In this document: positions 1 through 9,801 of the stretch, piece by piece
Numbering within the stretch: the first letter of the stretch is position 1
How the letters are laid out: every line of letters starts with the position of its first letter
Source: Didymella arachidicola
Taxonomy: Eukaryota; Ascomycota; Dothideomycetes; Pleosporales; Didymellaceae
Length of the DNA: 64,000 nt
Assembly: GCA_016630955.3 (NCBI GenBank)
Contig: CM049994.1
Coordinates: forward strand, 930,001 to 994,000
Direction of reading: 5' to 3'
Program-made: the position numbers and the translations under genes
Notes under the pieces: generated by a model
What the model saw: only the letters and a program-made list of their open reading frames with translations
Databases searched by the model: none
Told to the model about the DNA's origin: nothing

Positions 1-508
1 GGCTAAGGCTATGATATCATCAAGATCCAACATGTTGCCGTTCGTTCTGCCTTCACTTTGTGATAGTAGAGGGAAGAAACATTCCAGGCTGCAATGTTAG
101 ACTTGAACGCAGCGCTCGAGGGCTGGCGTCAGCATAGCAGATGAACCCGGCAGGGTGCTAGCTCCGATTGACAGAGCCACAACCTCAGTCACTCTTGCCC
201 TCAACTGACAAGCGATCGCAGGCTCAGCGTTTAGAGTCTTGTAATTCGTTCTTGGTTTTCCAAAAACAAGTCGCCGTAGCCTGACCTTGTGCCGCCAAGC
301 CACGATCCTTCTTGCGCCATAAAGCCGAAAAGTGAATTGAAATTTCAGAAACGAGACAACAAAACTCAACATAACCGGGCAGGACAACCCTCTATATAGC
401 TGGAGCGGTCGGTAGTTCCACTAAACCACCGATGCTGTGACGCCGTTCGAACATCTACTCTTAAATTTTGATGTTTGAACTCTGAAAAAAAAATATATAT
501 AACGTCTA
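1..508. other. Left-edge non-coding stretch
   Basis: I see no convincing gene. One 96-codon open frame on the minus strand (97-387) has no recognisable domain and no supporting exon structure. The last 20 bases before the transposon are A/T-rich and end in the TA used as the target site. Confidence 0.5.
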
Positions 509-510
509 TA

Positions 511-558
511 CTGGGTTCGTGGGCCACCGCCTCTCGTGGGCCACTTTTGCCAAGACCC
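511..558 (+). repeat. Left terminal inverted repeat
   Basis: The outer 12 bases match the right end exactly, the next 21 differ, and the following 15 match exactly. Inside this end the block CGTGGGCCAC occurs twice, which could be a pair of transposase contact sites. Confidence 0.9.
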
Positions 559-581
559 CACTAAAACTCCCTTCCCCCCTT

Positions 582-2237
582 ATGCCTCCCCAACAACCAC
601 AGTTTAACGCGTCAAAAGAGCGTCAGATACAGCTTGCGCTTCAAGCTCTTAATCAAGACGCAAATCTCTCAGAGCGACGCGCTGCAGCTATCTACAAGGT
701 ACCCAGAACTACACTAGCCCGACGACGCGCCGGAGGGCTCTCAATAGTCGATTCTATGCCTAGCCGACGGTATCTAGATGAGCACGCGGAGGGAGTGATT
801 GTTGATCACGTTCTTTACCTCATACAGCGAGGAGCACCCCCTCGCTTGTTAGATGTGGCTGATATGGCCAATATACTACGAGAAGAGCGCGGAATGGCCC
901 CTGTTGGGCGGGACTGGCCCAACAACTTTGTTAAGCATCAACTAAGGCTTAAAGTAAAGCTTAATCGCAAGTACGACTACAAGAGAGCCCTCTGCGAGGA
1001 TCCTGAGCTGATACAAGGCTGGATTCGCCTTGTAGCCAATGTTAAAGCCAAGTACGGCATCTAGGACAACGACACGTACAACTTTGACGAGACTGGCTTT
1101 GCAATGGGTCAGATTACCCCTGGAGCAGTAGTTGCAGACGCAGAGAACCTAGGACAAGCAAAGCAGATCTAGCCAGGCAGTAAGGAGTGGGCTACGTTGA
1201 TTTTGGGCGTGAATGCTACAGGGTGGGCCATCCCACCCTTCATCATCCTTAAAGGCAAAGACCACTAGATTAAATGGACCGAGAACAAAGATCTGCCCCA
1301 GGACTGGGTAATTGGGGTCTCTGAGAACGGCTGGACCAACAACGAGCTTGGTCTTGACTGGTTGAAGCACTTTGACAGGCATTCTAAGGAGCGTACCTAT
1401 GGGACCTACCGTTTGCTACTTGTAGACGGCCATGAGAGCCACCAGGCCGCAGCATTCACCCAATACTGCAAAGAGAACAAGATTGTGGTTCTTACAATGC
1501 CTGCGCACTCATCGCACCTCTTACAGCCACTTGATGTGGCTTGTTTTGGCCCTCTAAAGAAGGCGTACGGGGATGAGGTCAATCAGCTCATACACAACCG
1601 GATCAACCACATCACAAAGCAGGAGTTCCTCCTATGCTTCATAGCGGCTTATAACAAAGCTATTACCCCTAGCAACATTCAAGGAGGGTTCCGAGGGGCC
1701 AGATTGGCTCCGTTTGCCCCGGATCGCGTCATATCGACCCTGAATGTGAAGCTGCGCACTCCATCGCCACCCCTCCCCTCAAATAACGAACCCTGGCAGT
1801 CGCAAACCCTAAAGAACGTTAATAAATTTGAGTTGCAGTTAACTCTGATTTAAGACAAGTATAAGAGGCAATTTAGTAGCTTACCAACGTCTACTACAAG
1901 CGCGGCTGAGCACCTCCTAAAGGGGGCAAAGGGTGTGGTGTACGAGCTAGCTTTGCTAAAGAAGGAAAACGCTCAGCTTCAAGAGGCTCTAGCAGCTGCA
2001 ACAGAGCGTAAATCGCACAAAAGAAAGAAGATCCAGTCAGGAGGGAGCATAACGGTTGGAGAGGCGCAGCGACTAGTTGCTCTGCAGGAGTTTGGCGCGC
2101 GTGGTGATGGTAAGAAGCCAAAAAAGAGGGTGCGCGCTGAAGGAGGTGGACCATTCCAACGACACTGTGGAACGTGCGGAGAGAGTGGGCACAACGCACA
2201 AACGTGCAAGAATAATGTAGAACTAGTCTCTAAGTAA
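582..2237 (+). pseudogene. Pogo-type transposase, inactivated by four stop codons
   Basis: From the ATG at 582 one unbroken frame of 552 codons runs to the stop at 2235-2237, interrupted only by TAG at 1062, TAG at 1170, TAG at 1266 and TAA at 1851; there is no frameshift. The N-terminus is a helix-turn-helix region (SERRAAAIYKVPRTTLARR) followed by a CENP-B-like half. The catalytic part shows FDETGF (first Asp), LLLVDGHESH (second Asp) and HLLQPLDVACFGPLK (third Asp), with 35 residues between the second and third, so the DD35D layout is intact. The C-terminus has a short coiled coil (ELALLKKENAQLQEAL) and a CCHC zinc knuckle (CGTCGESGHNAQTC). Each stop would be CAG or CAA before a single C-to-T change, as expected from repeat-induced point mutation. 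Confidence 0.9.
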
Positions 2238-2308
2238 TATTACAGCGTGTTACAGCCCAAATAGGCGCAGAGTACGGCGTTCTGGGGCATAATGTGGTAT
2301 GATGGGGA

Positions 2309-2356
2309 GGGTCTTGGCAAAAGCGTTCTACTAGAGCAGGCGTTCCACGAACCCAG
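2309..2356 (-). repeat. Right terminal inverted repeat
   Basis: Read on the minus strand this end begins CTGGGTTCGTGG and continues, 21 bases later, with CTTTTGCCAAGACCC, matching the left end. A related pair of sub-repeats (CGTGGAACGC and TAGTAGAACGC) mirrors the doubled block of the left end. Confidence 0.9.
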
Positions 2357-2358
2357 TA

Positions 2359-3948
2359 AGGAAGTTATCTAATATTCTTTTAACGCATTAAACTATAGTT
2401 ATTAGGGAGGCATTAGTAGAGGAAGAGAGTTTTGGTGTAGTTTTAGCAAAAGTGTCCTGCTTATTAACTGTCCCGCTTGTTGTATACGTACGTTATATTC
2501 TAAGTCTAATATAATATTGCAATTCTTATGAGAGGTTTTAGGACATTCTGACCACGTTCTTAGTGCTGACTTAAAGTTACTCTTGTCTAATCCTAGCTTA
2601 TCAGACTTATGCTTAGCGACCTTGCATCTGCTGTCCAGATATGCCGCCACTTGACGATCCTTTGAATGGAGGCAGAAAAGAGCGTCTCCGATGAAATCAC
2701 AGGGTTATGCGACTCAATTTTTCGGTGACATGATATCGTTCCAGAGGGATACTGAGTTCTCGTACGGCTCCATAGAGATTGGGTTTGCGTCCATGTCGAA
2801 GGGTACTGCTAGCAGATCAAGTACGACAGTCCGGACCCTTGCTAACTTCCACTGTTCCACTACATTGAGAAGTATAATTAGGGCGTCGCATGGGATCTAG
2901 GGATCATTAAGGTCGTATAGCAGACGGCGAGTCTTTGCTCTCGCACTTTTCGACTGACAAGTTGAAGCCTTATAAGCACTGCATGAAGTGTGACTGCCGA
3001 GCACCCTGTCTGTGGATCATCTGTCTCGTGTTCTGTGACTAAGTGCCTGTAGGTCTTATTTTCCAGCTGAACAGACAGACGAACAAGAGGGTACTACGCG
3101 CCGGTGTTGTTGCTGCCACATCACCTCGCTCTTGACAGTCGTTGTTTCTAGTGTAGGCGATCAAGCCTCGCTTACTTTCCTTGTATCACGGCTGCTGATC
3201 CAATATGCTGGCGCCTCTCAATCGAGCTTACTTTTGACTCCTGCACACTGTGTCTCATTAGTATAGTCTTTGGCAAGCAGATAGTCCGTGCGCGTCAGAT
3301 CGTCGTGATTGCCCGTCTGGATCGTCACGCCATGGTTTGATTCAAGCCTCGATGGCTGGGCTAGCATGCTACGGGAGTAGCTGTATTCAGCAAGGTAAAA
3401 TGGTCTTGGGGTGGTATGTGCGCTAAGGCGAGCACATGCTGAGTGAACGTAGTGTATTTGGTCAATCAACTGATCAGAACGGCTCGAGAGCCTTAACAAC
3501 TCATAATGGAACATCGGGTTCTACCTTCCGCATCAAGGTGAACAATTGACCTCGGTGGCCTCAAATGCTCTTAACATTCTTCGGTCCCGTCGATCCTCCC
3601 AGACCTCCCTGTAGATTGTAACAGGTATCCCAGGGTGATGCCGCACCTTAACGAGTAGCTTCCCACGGAGCCGCGTGGTATCATAAATTATTTCTTTTAG
3701 ACTTGTCTGGCGACCGGTCATTTCCCATCTCCAGAAGCGTATGCTGAGTCTTTCAAGTTGTGATTCTGTGTGATCCACAAAAGTTGTCCAGAGATGGCAT
3801 ATGGCACAGTGAGCGTGTTTGTTGACATATACGTACAGTGAGCCATCGCCCGGTGGTGCTCGGATACACAGAAGCACATGTCTGAGGCTTGATGAAGGGG
3901 GTACGAACGAGAAGTGATTAGCTTCCTAGACAAGGTCAGATTGAGGTC
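2359..3948. other. A/T-rich and gene-free flank of the transposon
   Basis: About 2359-2640 is clearly A/T-rich (roughly 30% G+C by hand count in 2461-2520) and rich in TA steps, suggesting old mutated repeat DNA. Base composition returns to normal after about 2650. A minus-strand open frame of 114 codons at 3533-3877 has protein-like composition but no recognised domain; it could be the remains of an F-box-like gene. I see no reliable gene here. Confidence 0.5.
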
Positions 3949-5221
3949 TCAATACGTAGAGAAATACGGCGTTGAAACATCATTCACACCCCACTGGTAA
4001 CCCTCGCAGTCAGGGCATCGATGATAACTTCGAATGTCGGGAAAAGCCATGTCGAGACGTTGCAAATTTGTGAATTTCCACAGAAACTTCCGGATATTGC
4101 CCGCAAACGCTGGCCCTTCTGAATTTGCTTGTAATGCTTGCAGACTGAGGTCAACAAGTGTGGGTCCAAGTTTGTCGGCAAGTATTTTTGGGAGGTTTGC
4201 GCGCAAATCCAGTTCGTCGCAACGGAAAACAAGACTCTTGAGGCGGACAAGCTCAGCTAAACAGTCTGCAAGGGCCTCAAGATGACGGTGTCTTGGATCG
4301 TTCTTGCTTGAAGCGTAAGAGATGTCTAGATGTGTCAAGTTCGGAATGGCTCCCTGGAAGGTATGGAAGAAGACGCTATTATTGGAGGAGCCAAGTACCA
4401 GGCGCTGAAGTGTATTGCAATCTAAGCTGGCACGTAGCTGTTTGCAGTGTTCCATGTCGAAAACATAGTTATTGCTGCGTATCTCGAGCGCAACGATAGC
4501 CGGAAGCTTCTCATCAGCATGCAAGGGGATCTGTACACGATCTAGCGCATTGCCATATAATCTCTCAACATTAGCGTCGACATGAGTGTCAATGCTAAGT
4601 TGGCGAAGGCTGGCAAGGTGGAGCAGTGCATGCTTAAGAGCTCCAAACAAGGAAATGACGTAGTCGCCATAGAAACCCAAGCACGGTATGGAGATGTCCA
4701 ACCGGTAAAGCTGAGGCGAGTACAGAAGCTTTCTATCGAGTGTTCTGACTTTGGCACAGAGCTGTGCCCTGGGAAATCGTTGCCGTAGTATCTGCAAGGC
4801 TTCGTCTGGTATAGGTGCGTCGCTCTCCCATTTGAAAGAGTCGAGCCGTTGCGCATGCTCAAGGCAACTCGTGATCAAGGTACGGTTCAAGCAATAGCTC
4901 TTTGTATCGCCTTTGAAATTAACCACGCTGAGATTGCGCACGTAGTGACTAATCTTGTCAGAGGAATCTGTCAGACGTTCGGCTAAACGGTAGGTAATTC
5001 GCTCATGCCCCTCATCGTCAATCAAGAACACAGTTCTATGCGTTACAGCATCAGAAAACCCTTTCAGACGCGCAGAGGTGAGGCGGAGAATTTGAAGGAC
5101 AGAAGCTCGTTCAAGGTATAGCTGCAAGTCGTCAGCGACCTATCAGGTCCAGCGCAGAACTGCTTACATAGTCGAGAATCAGATACAGCACATCATCATC
5201 CAAGTCCTCGAAGCCAGTCAT
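3949..5221 (-). CDS. F-box-like / leucine-rich-repeat-like protein, two exons
   Basis: Exon 1 (5168-5221) starts at ATG 5221 and encodes MTGFEDLDDDVLYLILDY. A 46 bp intron (5122-5167; donor GTAAGC, branch GCTGAC, acceptor CAG) joins it in phase 0 to exon 2 (3949-5121), giving 408 residues. The N-terminal 40 residues look like an F-box-like motif, normally the contact to Skp1 in SCF ubiquitin ligases. The rest has irregular leucine-rich segments (for example NLTHLDISYA, LQRLDMAF, LVDLSLQAL), as in the substrate-binding part of fungal F-box/LRR proteins. The substrate cannot be inferred. The next gene downstream of its start, the complex I subunit, is divergent, with about 210 bp between the two ATGs. 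Family assignment is by pattern, so the function is only probable. Confidence 0.72.
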
Positions 5222-5430
5222 AGCTACTATTAAGCAGCATTCTGACAGCGAGTTTCGACTATGATATATAGGTAAAAAAAAAAGAGGCGTAAGGCTGCAA
5301 GGAGTGATGAGGAAGGTGCTGCTGATGGTGACTAGTCCAAGTTCGTCCTTGGCGCCCGCTCGGCATGTGCCGCATTCGAAGCTGGTCATCGCGAGCTTCG
5401 TCACAACGACTGACAGCAACCCCACACACA

Positions 5431-6207
5431 ATGCAGGCGCTTCGCAGGACAGCACCAATTGCTGCCCGAACGGGCCGTACCACCCTCTCGCGCCAGTCGC
5501 GCCGCTATGCTCACGATGAGCACGCCCACGGCCACGCCGCCCCCGTAAACGAACCCTTGGGTGTACGTCAACCCACCCATTGCGTGCTGATAATATGCTC
5601 GGAAGCGCTGCGCGACACGGAACATGCATGACAACTCAATTGCTGACTCAGTTGAACAGAAGGGCTTTTTCTGGGCTACAATCTGGATCCCTGTAGGCAT
5701 GGGTCTCTACTATGTTTCCCAAAACTCTGACAGCGAGCGACCATTCCTCACCCGTCTGATGGACAAGTACACCGAGGCCGAGGAGAAGCGTCAGAAGAGG
5801 AACGATATCCACGTACGCATGATTGAGCAGGCAGGCGAGGACCGTGTTCTGTTCATGAACGCCAAGCCCCAGGAATACGTTGATATGAGGTTCCCCGAGT
5901 ACGTACTACCTGAAGAACACCCGAGCGCCTCCCCGAGAAGTCAAAATGCGTGTGAACAACAAGCCGGGCGGTTGCGGGAGGAAATGAGGGCGAGACACAG
6001 CTAACACAGCTTAGGATCATGAACGCCGGTTCCCCCTACAACGTCCCCGCTGGCAGCCAAGTCCCCATGACCTCAGTGATCGAAAAGTATCAGAAGATTG
6101 CATACGAGGACAACGAGCGCAAACTTGAGGCTTTAGCCAATAACGAGATCAAGGGCGAGCAGCCCTTCGACAAGAATCACCTGAGGAAGTCGCCATACAC
6201 TGCGTAA
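5431..6207 (+). CDS. NADH:ubiquinone oxidoreductase (complex I) 17.8 kDa-type subunit
   Basis: Three exons: 5431-5562, 5660-5898 and 6015-6207, with introns of 97 bp (GTACGT...CAG, branch CTGAC) and 116 bp (GTACGT...TAG). The product is 187 residues. The first 25 residues are rich in Arg and Ser and lack acids (MQALRRTAPIAARTGRTT), a mitochondrial presequence. A single hydrophobic segment follows (FFWATIWIPVGMGLYYV, about residues 47-63). The C-terminal half carries the run RFPEIMNAGSPYNVPAG, which I recognise from the fungal 17.8 kDa accessory subunit of complex I. It would sit in the inner membrane as a small supernumerary subunit without redox centres. The splice sites restore the conserved join NEPLG/KGFF and FPE/IMNAGSP, which supports the model strongly. 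Confidence 0.85.
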
Positions 6208-6309
6208 GAGCTGGCGTGGGAGTAGAATGCATGGCTTGTGTACATACCAAGGAATGATATCCGTTTCATTTGTTCTAAACGAGCGTACCAAGATCTTCCA
6301 TCATGTCCT

Positions 6310-6720
6310 TCAGCCCGTCCTCCGCATCACCCTAGCATTAGCTGATATACCAGCATCATCCCGATGCCCACTGGACAGCCTCCTCTCCTTTGCAATCTTG
6401 ACACGCTCCATCTCATCATTCATCACTGCCTCCCTCTTCTCTTTATTCGCCTTTCTAGAGCTGCCGTTACTTCCCGGTCCCAAGTACACAACTTGATCGC
6501 CAACAATGTACACTTGGAAGGGCTCTTGCTCATGCACACTACCTGAGGCTACGTCTGCTTGTCCTGCGGTCAGCTGTTTTGCCTTTCGGGCGCCGGAGAT
6601 TCGGCAGGCTGCTCTGCTAAGAGCGGAGCGGAGAGCTGAGCGTGGTTCTGAAGTAGTACATGTCTCTGCCTTCTCGCGGATGATCGAATCGACTGAATCG
6701 AGTGATTCGCGGCGCTGCAT
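6310..6720 (-). CDS. Hypothetical protein, 136 aa
   Basis: An ATG-started frame ends at TGA 6310-6312. The product is polar: an N-terminal Ser/Arg-rich part (MQRRESLDSVDSIIREKAET), a short hydrophobic stretch (FQVYIVGDQVVYLGPG, about residues 70-85) and a charged helix-like part (KANKEKREAVMNDEMERVKI). I recognise no family. A second minus-strand frame beginning at 6832 overlaps upstream. A possible GTACCC...TAG intron between them does not give a continuous frame, so I start at 6720. The gene converges on the complex I subunit with about 100 bp between the ends. The composition looks coding, but existence is not proven. Confidence 0.5.
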   Translation of the reverse strand: MQRRESLDSVDSIIREKAETCTTSEPRSALRSALSRAACRISGARKAKQLTAGQADVASGSVHEQEPFQVYIVGDQVVYLGPGSNGSSRKANKEKREAVMNDEMERVKIAKERRLSSGHRDDAGISANARVMRRTG

Positions 6721-8649
6721 TGTTGAAACTAGACTTGGGGACAGACCGGCAAAGTAGGGATGAGGGTATGCAAGTGATGAGTTCGCCGGGTACGCCGTTC
6801 TGTGCTAGGAGGTAGGTGCGGTTAGCATCCATGATGCCTGGATGAAGTGTACAACGATGTCTTACAGATGTTCAAAACCAGAGGTTGATATAAGGTCGGA
6901 ATAGGCCGCGAGAATGGTTGGCTTGCATACAGACAGTACCGACACCGAGCGGATTGGAGGTGGTTAAGAGCCTTGAAATCTAGGCTCTTTGGGTCAACAA
7001 CCAGGTACTTGAACTTGCAGCGCGGTGATTGGTAAGTTCCTTTGAGCTGACACTGTGGTACGGGTCGTAGACCTTAGACAGCTTTAGACTTGCGCAACAG
7101 CATCATCTCGCCGTATCGAACTTCACCGGTACTGGAGATAAGGTCATCGATCACGAACTTGGGCAAACCCTCGCTTGTGCTTGGTCATGTTTTCCCAGCT
7201 TGGAGCTGTGATAGTCGTTGACGCAAAAGGGCGTTGCTTGAAAATGTGCGTCGCCCTTCATGAACGACACAATGTCCAAGCCGTCCAATACGAGCGGACC
7301 GACTTGGTGGTCAGCAGCCGGCATATTTGACCAGCTACTGAGCTCGTAACAATAAGACACTGAGTAAAAGGAGCGCAACTCCTCAAGTTGTGGCCTTACT
7401 GTGTAGACACTGGAGATAGGATCAACAGAAGTCATCCACCTGCAGCCTCTTATCTGCAGCCACTTGGGTGACGTCGTCACGCATTCAAGTTCCAACGTTC
7501 GAAGTGGCCAGTTGCTCTTTGGCCAGTTACGAACGCCAGTTCTCCTCAAACCTCTCTCCTATCTTGGCGCGCGCATGAACTTTCGCCCTCGTTTCACCTA
7601 CCTCCAGCGAGGAACCCTGCAGCCATTCACAGTGAATCTACGCTGGAAACTGATCGCCGTTTCATGGTGTGCCTAAGCACTACGGTTCTTCGAAGTCTGT
7701 AGCAAATGCATTCCCACTTCGACTGGAATTGATATGAAGAAGAGTTGGGCAAAGCACTGGTTCCACTTGAAAGCGCACGAGTTACTGCTCGAGGACTTTT
7801 GTTGCTGGGGTTCCGCCCCACCACTTGCAGGGCAAAAACTGCTGCTCGTAGCTGATTGGCCACATCCCGTTCACCATCGAGCATGAATGAAGACGAGCGT
7901 TGACTGCACGAAGGTGAAGAGGAGCAGCTAAGCAGCTTACAAGCAGAGCCTGATCAATAGTCGTCTCTCGTGCAGACTTCTACTAACTACTCACTGACCA
8001 ATAAGAACAGAACAGTTCAAATTCCAGCCATCACAGGAGCAGCAGCAGCACCAGCAATAACAACGACCTCGAGAAGAAGCTAACGACAGCAGGCACGTCG
8101 AGCACTAACGCGTCTGTGGAAGCAAGGTACGTCGCGGCAAGAGTGCTTAATGAGTATTGCTTTTCGTTGGAGAGGGATGTTCCCTGAGGAGCTGCTGTCT
8201 CAGCAACGCATTGCTTTTTACCCTTCCTCAAGTTTCGTTTACCCGCACTTCATTCTCTCTGCGCTTCCTCACTGTTCGCGATGTCTGTCAAAATCCGGAT
8301 GCTCACCAAACTACAGATGTCAGCGCCAGACGATCGCCCGTCAAAATGGCGACCATTTTCGCTACCCGCTGTCAGGAGGCAGGGAGGACCTGGCGCAACG
8401 CCGAATCTAAGCCAGATCGGTAAGTAGCGCGGCTTTCCTTCCCAAACACATGGCTTCGTATCACCCGTCATCTCAAGCTCCGCATAAACAGCCCTTATAC
8501 ACCACGCTTGCTTATTTCTGCGCGCTCCATTCTTCGCAGCACCCCTCCAGCGGACAAGCTTCGATGCTGACATCGGAGTGCAACAATCAGCACCTGTACT
8601 GCCCGAGCTTAATTTCCACATTGTCGCTCAATACAGCCGTAGGAGTGAC
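6721..8649. other. Intergenic region with two doubtful minus-strand frames
   Basis: Minus-strand frames at 7151-7549 (132 codons) and 7627-7884 (85 codons) have no recognisable domain. The first has protein-like composition (GPLVLDGLDIVSFMKGDA), and a different frame continues past its stop (7080-7180), so a decayed gene or one with unresolved introns is possible. From about 8200 to 8280 there is a pyrimidine-rich tract on the plus strand, a common promoter feature of fungal genes, leading to the She3-like gene. Confidence 0.4.
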
Positions 8650-9669
8650 ATGAACGGGAACTTCAGTACCAAAGACACCAACCCCAGCAACAACGCACCC
8701 ACCGCGCCCATGTCCATAACTTCACAACGAAATTTCTCTGGCCCGCTCGCTGTCGAAAACCCCAATATGGCGGCGGCACCAGTCTCGCCGGTCTCACCGG
8801 GCACCCAGTGGGCTCGACCCAACCCTCACAGCAACCCACAGAGCACACCAAACAATTCGAAAACCTCACAATACATCGATAAGATCACCTCCGAGAACGA
8901 CCGCCTACGCAGAGAGCTGCGAGCTGAGAAAGCCGCCCGCGAAGATGAGACAACACGTATCGCAGCTGCGAAAACAAAAGCTGAAGACTCACGAGCCGAG
9001 CTACAGCACTTGCAGGTGCTCGCAGAGACAAATGCACGAGCGATAGAACGCAAGGACAGGAAACTGGAGGAGATGAAGGCCTTGCTCGACGCCGAGGTAC
9101 ACCGGAGGAAGGTAGCAGAGGGGAGGGCAGAAGAGGCACTTAAGATGCTGGGAGATACGAGATCAGAGACCCAGCGCCAGCTCGCCACCGCATACGAGAT
9201 GAAGCAATTGGCAGATACACAGCTCGAGACGGCTCGAGACGGCTTCAAGCGCATGACCGAAGGCTACGAAAAGAAGATCAAGCACATAAGTGAGAGCATG
9301 AATGAGCTGCGAAAACAACGTCTGGAAGAGTCCGACAAGATCAAACGGCAAGCAGTCGTCAGCGATCAGCTTCAACACGAGCTGTCGCGAACTGTACGCT
9401 CCGAAGGCGCTCTCACGAACTTGATGGAGGAGTATAAGAAGGAACACAGGACAGAGATGGATCACCTAGTGCAAGAAGCACGGAAGCTCAAGGACGTGCT
9501 ACCAGCCAAGGAGCGAGAGGCAGACCGATTGGTGCAGCAGCTGGAGCAGACTAGAGACAAGATGAGGTGGGTCATGACACAGCATCAGCGCCAGCAAGAC
9601 CCACGTCTATTGGAACAGCGCCCACAACAGCAAAGTCAATCCCAACAGCGACAACAAGGGTACAAATAG
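8650..9669 (+). CDS. She3-like coiled-coil protein (SWI5-dependent HO expression protein 3 family)
   Basis: Starts at the first in-frame ATG (8650) and stops at TAG 9667-9669, giving 339 residues. Residues 1-75 are disordered and rich in Pro, Ser and Asn. From about residue 75 to 310 the protein is a near-continuous coiled coil beginning at SQYIDKITSENDRLRRELRA. The stretch NARAIERKDRKLEEMKALLD is the part I recognise from Pezizomycotina proteins annotated as She3-like. In yeast, She3 is the adaptor that links She2-bound mRNA to the type V myosin Myo4; the filamentous-fungus proteins share mainly the coiled coil, so an mRNA-transport role is only inferred. The tail is Gln-rich (QRPQQQSQSQQRQQ). 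The frame stays open for 43 more codons after the TAG, which is unusual and is described in the findings. Confidence 0.62.
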   Translation: MNGNFSTKDTNPSNNAPTAPMSITSQRNFSGPLAVENPNMAAAPVSPVSPGTQWARPNPHSNPQSTPNNSKTSQYIDKITSENDRLRRELRAEKAAREDETTRIAAAKTKAEDSRAELQHLQVLAETNARAIERKDRKLEEMKALLDAEVHRRKVAEGRAEEALKMLGDTRSETQRQLATAYEMKQLADTQLETARDGFKRMTEGYEKKIKHISESMNELRKQRLEESDKIKRQAVVSDQLQHELSRTVRSEGALTNLMEEYKKEHRTEMDHLVQEARKLKDVLPAKEREADRLVQQLEQTRDKMRWVMTQHQRQQDPRLLEQRPQQQSQSQQRQQGYK

Positions 9670-9801
9670 GCTGTGTCCCCGAACTCGTTGCTGCGCAAGC
9701 CGTCTGAAGAGAACGCGAAGGAGGCCGTCAGTACCAACGAAGCTGTTGGTGTGAAGGAAGGGATGTGGGGCAGGCTCCTGTCGACCAGACGAAGGCGGTA
9801 G
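9670..9801 (+). other. Open in-frame extension beyond the She3-like stop codon
   Basis: After TAG 9667-9669 the same frame runs 43 codons to TAG 9799-9801. It encodes a protein-like tail ending GMWGRLLSTRRRR. It may be the lost C-terminus of the gene, or chance. Confidence 0.4.

Larger units (their letters stand above)
511..2356 (+). mobile_element. Tc1/mariner-pogo (Fot1-like) DNA transposon, 1846 bp
   Basis: The element is flanked by TA on both sides (509-510 and 2357-2358), the target duplication typical of Tc1/mariner elements. Its ends are inverted repeats starting CTGGGTTCGTGG on both sides, with a second identical inner block CTTTTGCCAAGACCC. Between them lies one transposase reading frame. 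The size and the single pogo-type DDE gene fit fungal Fot1-like elements; the Pleosporales elements Molly and Pixie are of about this length as I recall, which is memory and not a comparison made here. The gene is broken, so this copy should not move by itself, although its ends look intact enough to be moved by a related transposase. Confidence 0.92.

Noticed and set aside
3533..3877. A 114-codon minus-strand frame with protein-like composition
   Set aside because: No ATG context, domain or splice partner could be established; mentioned only in the intergenic note.
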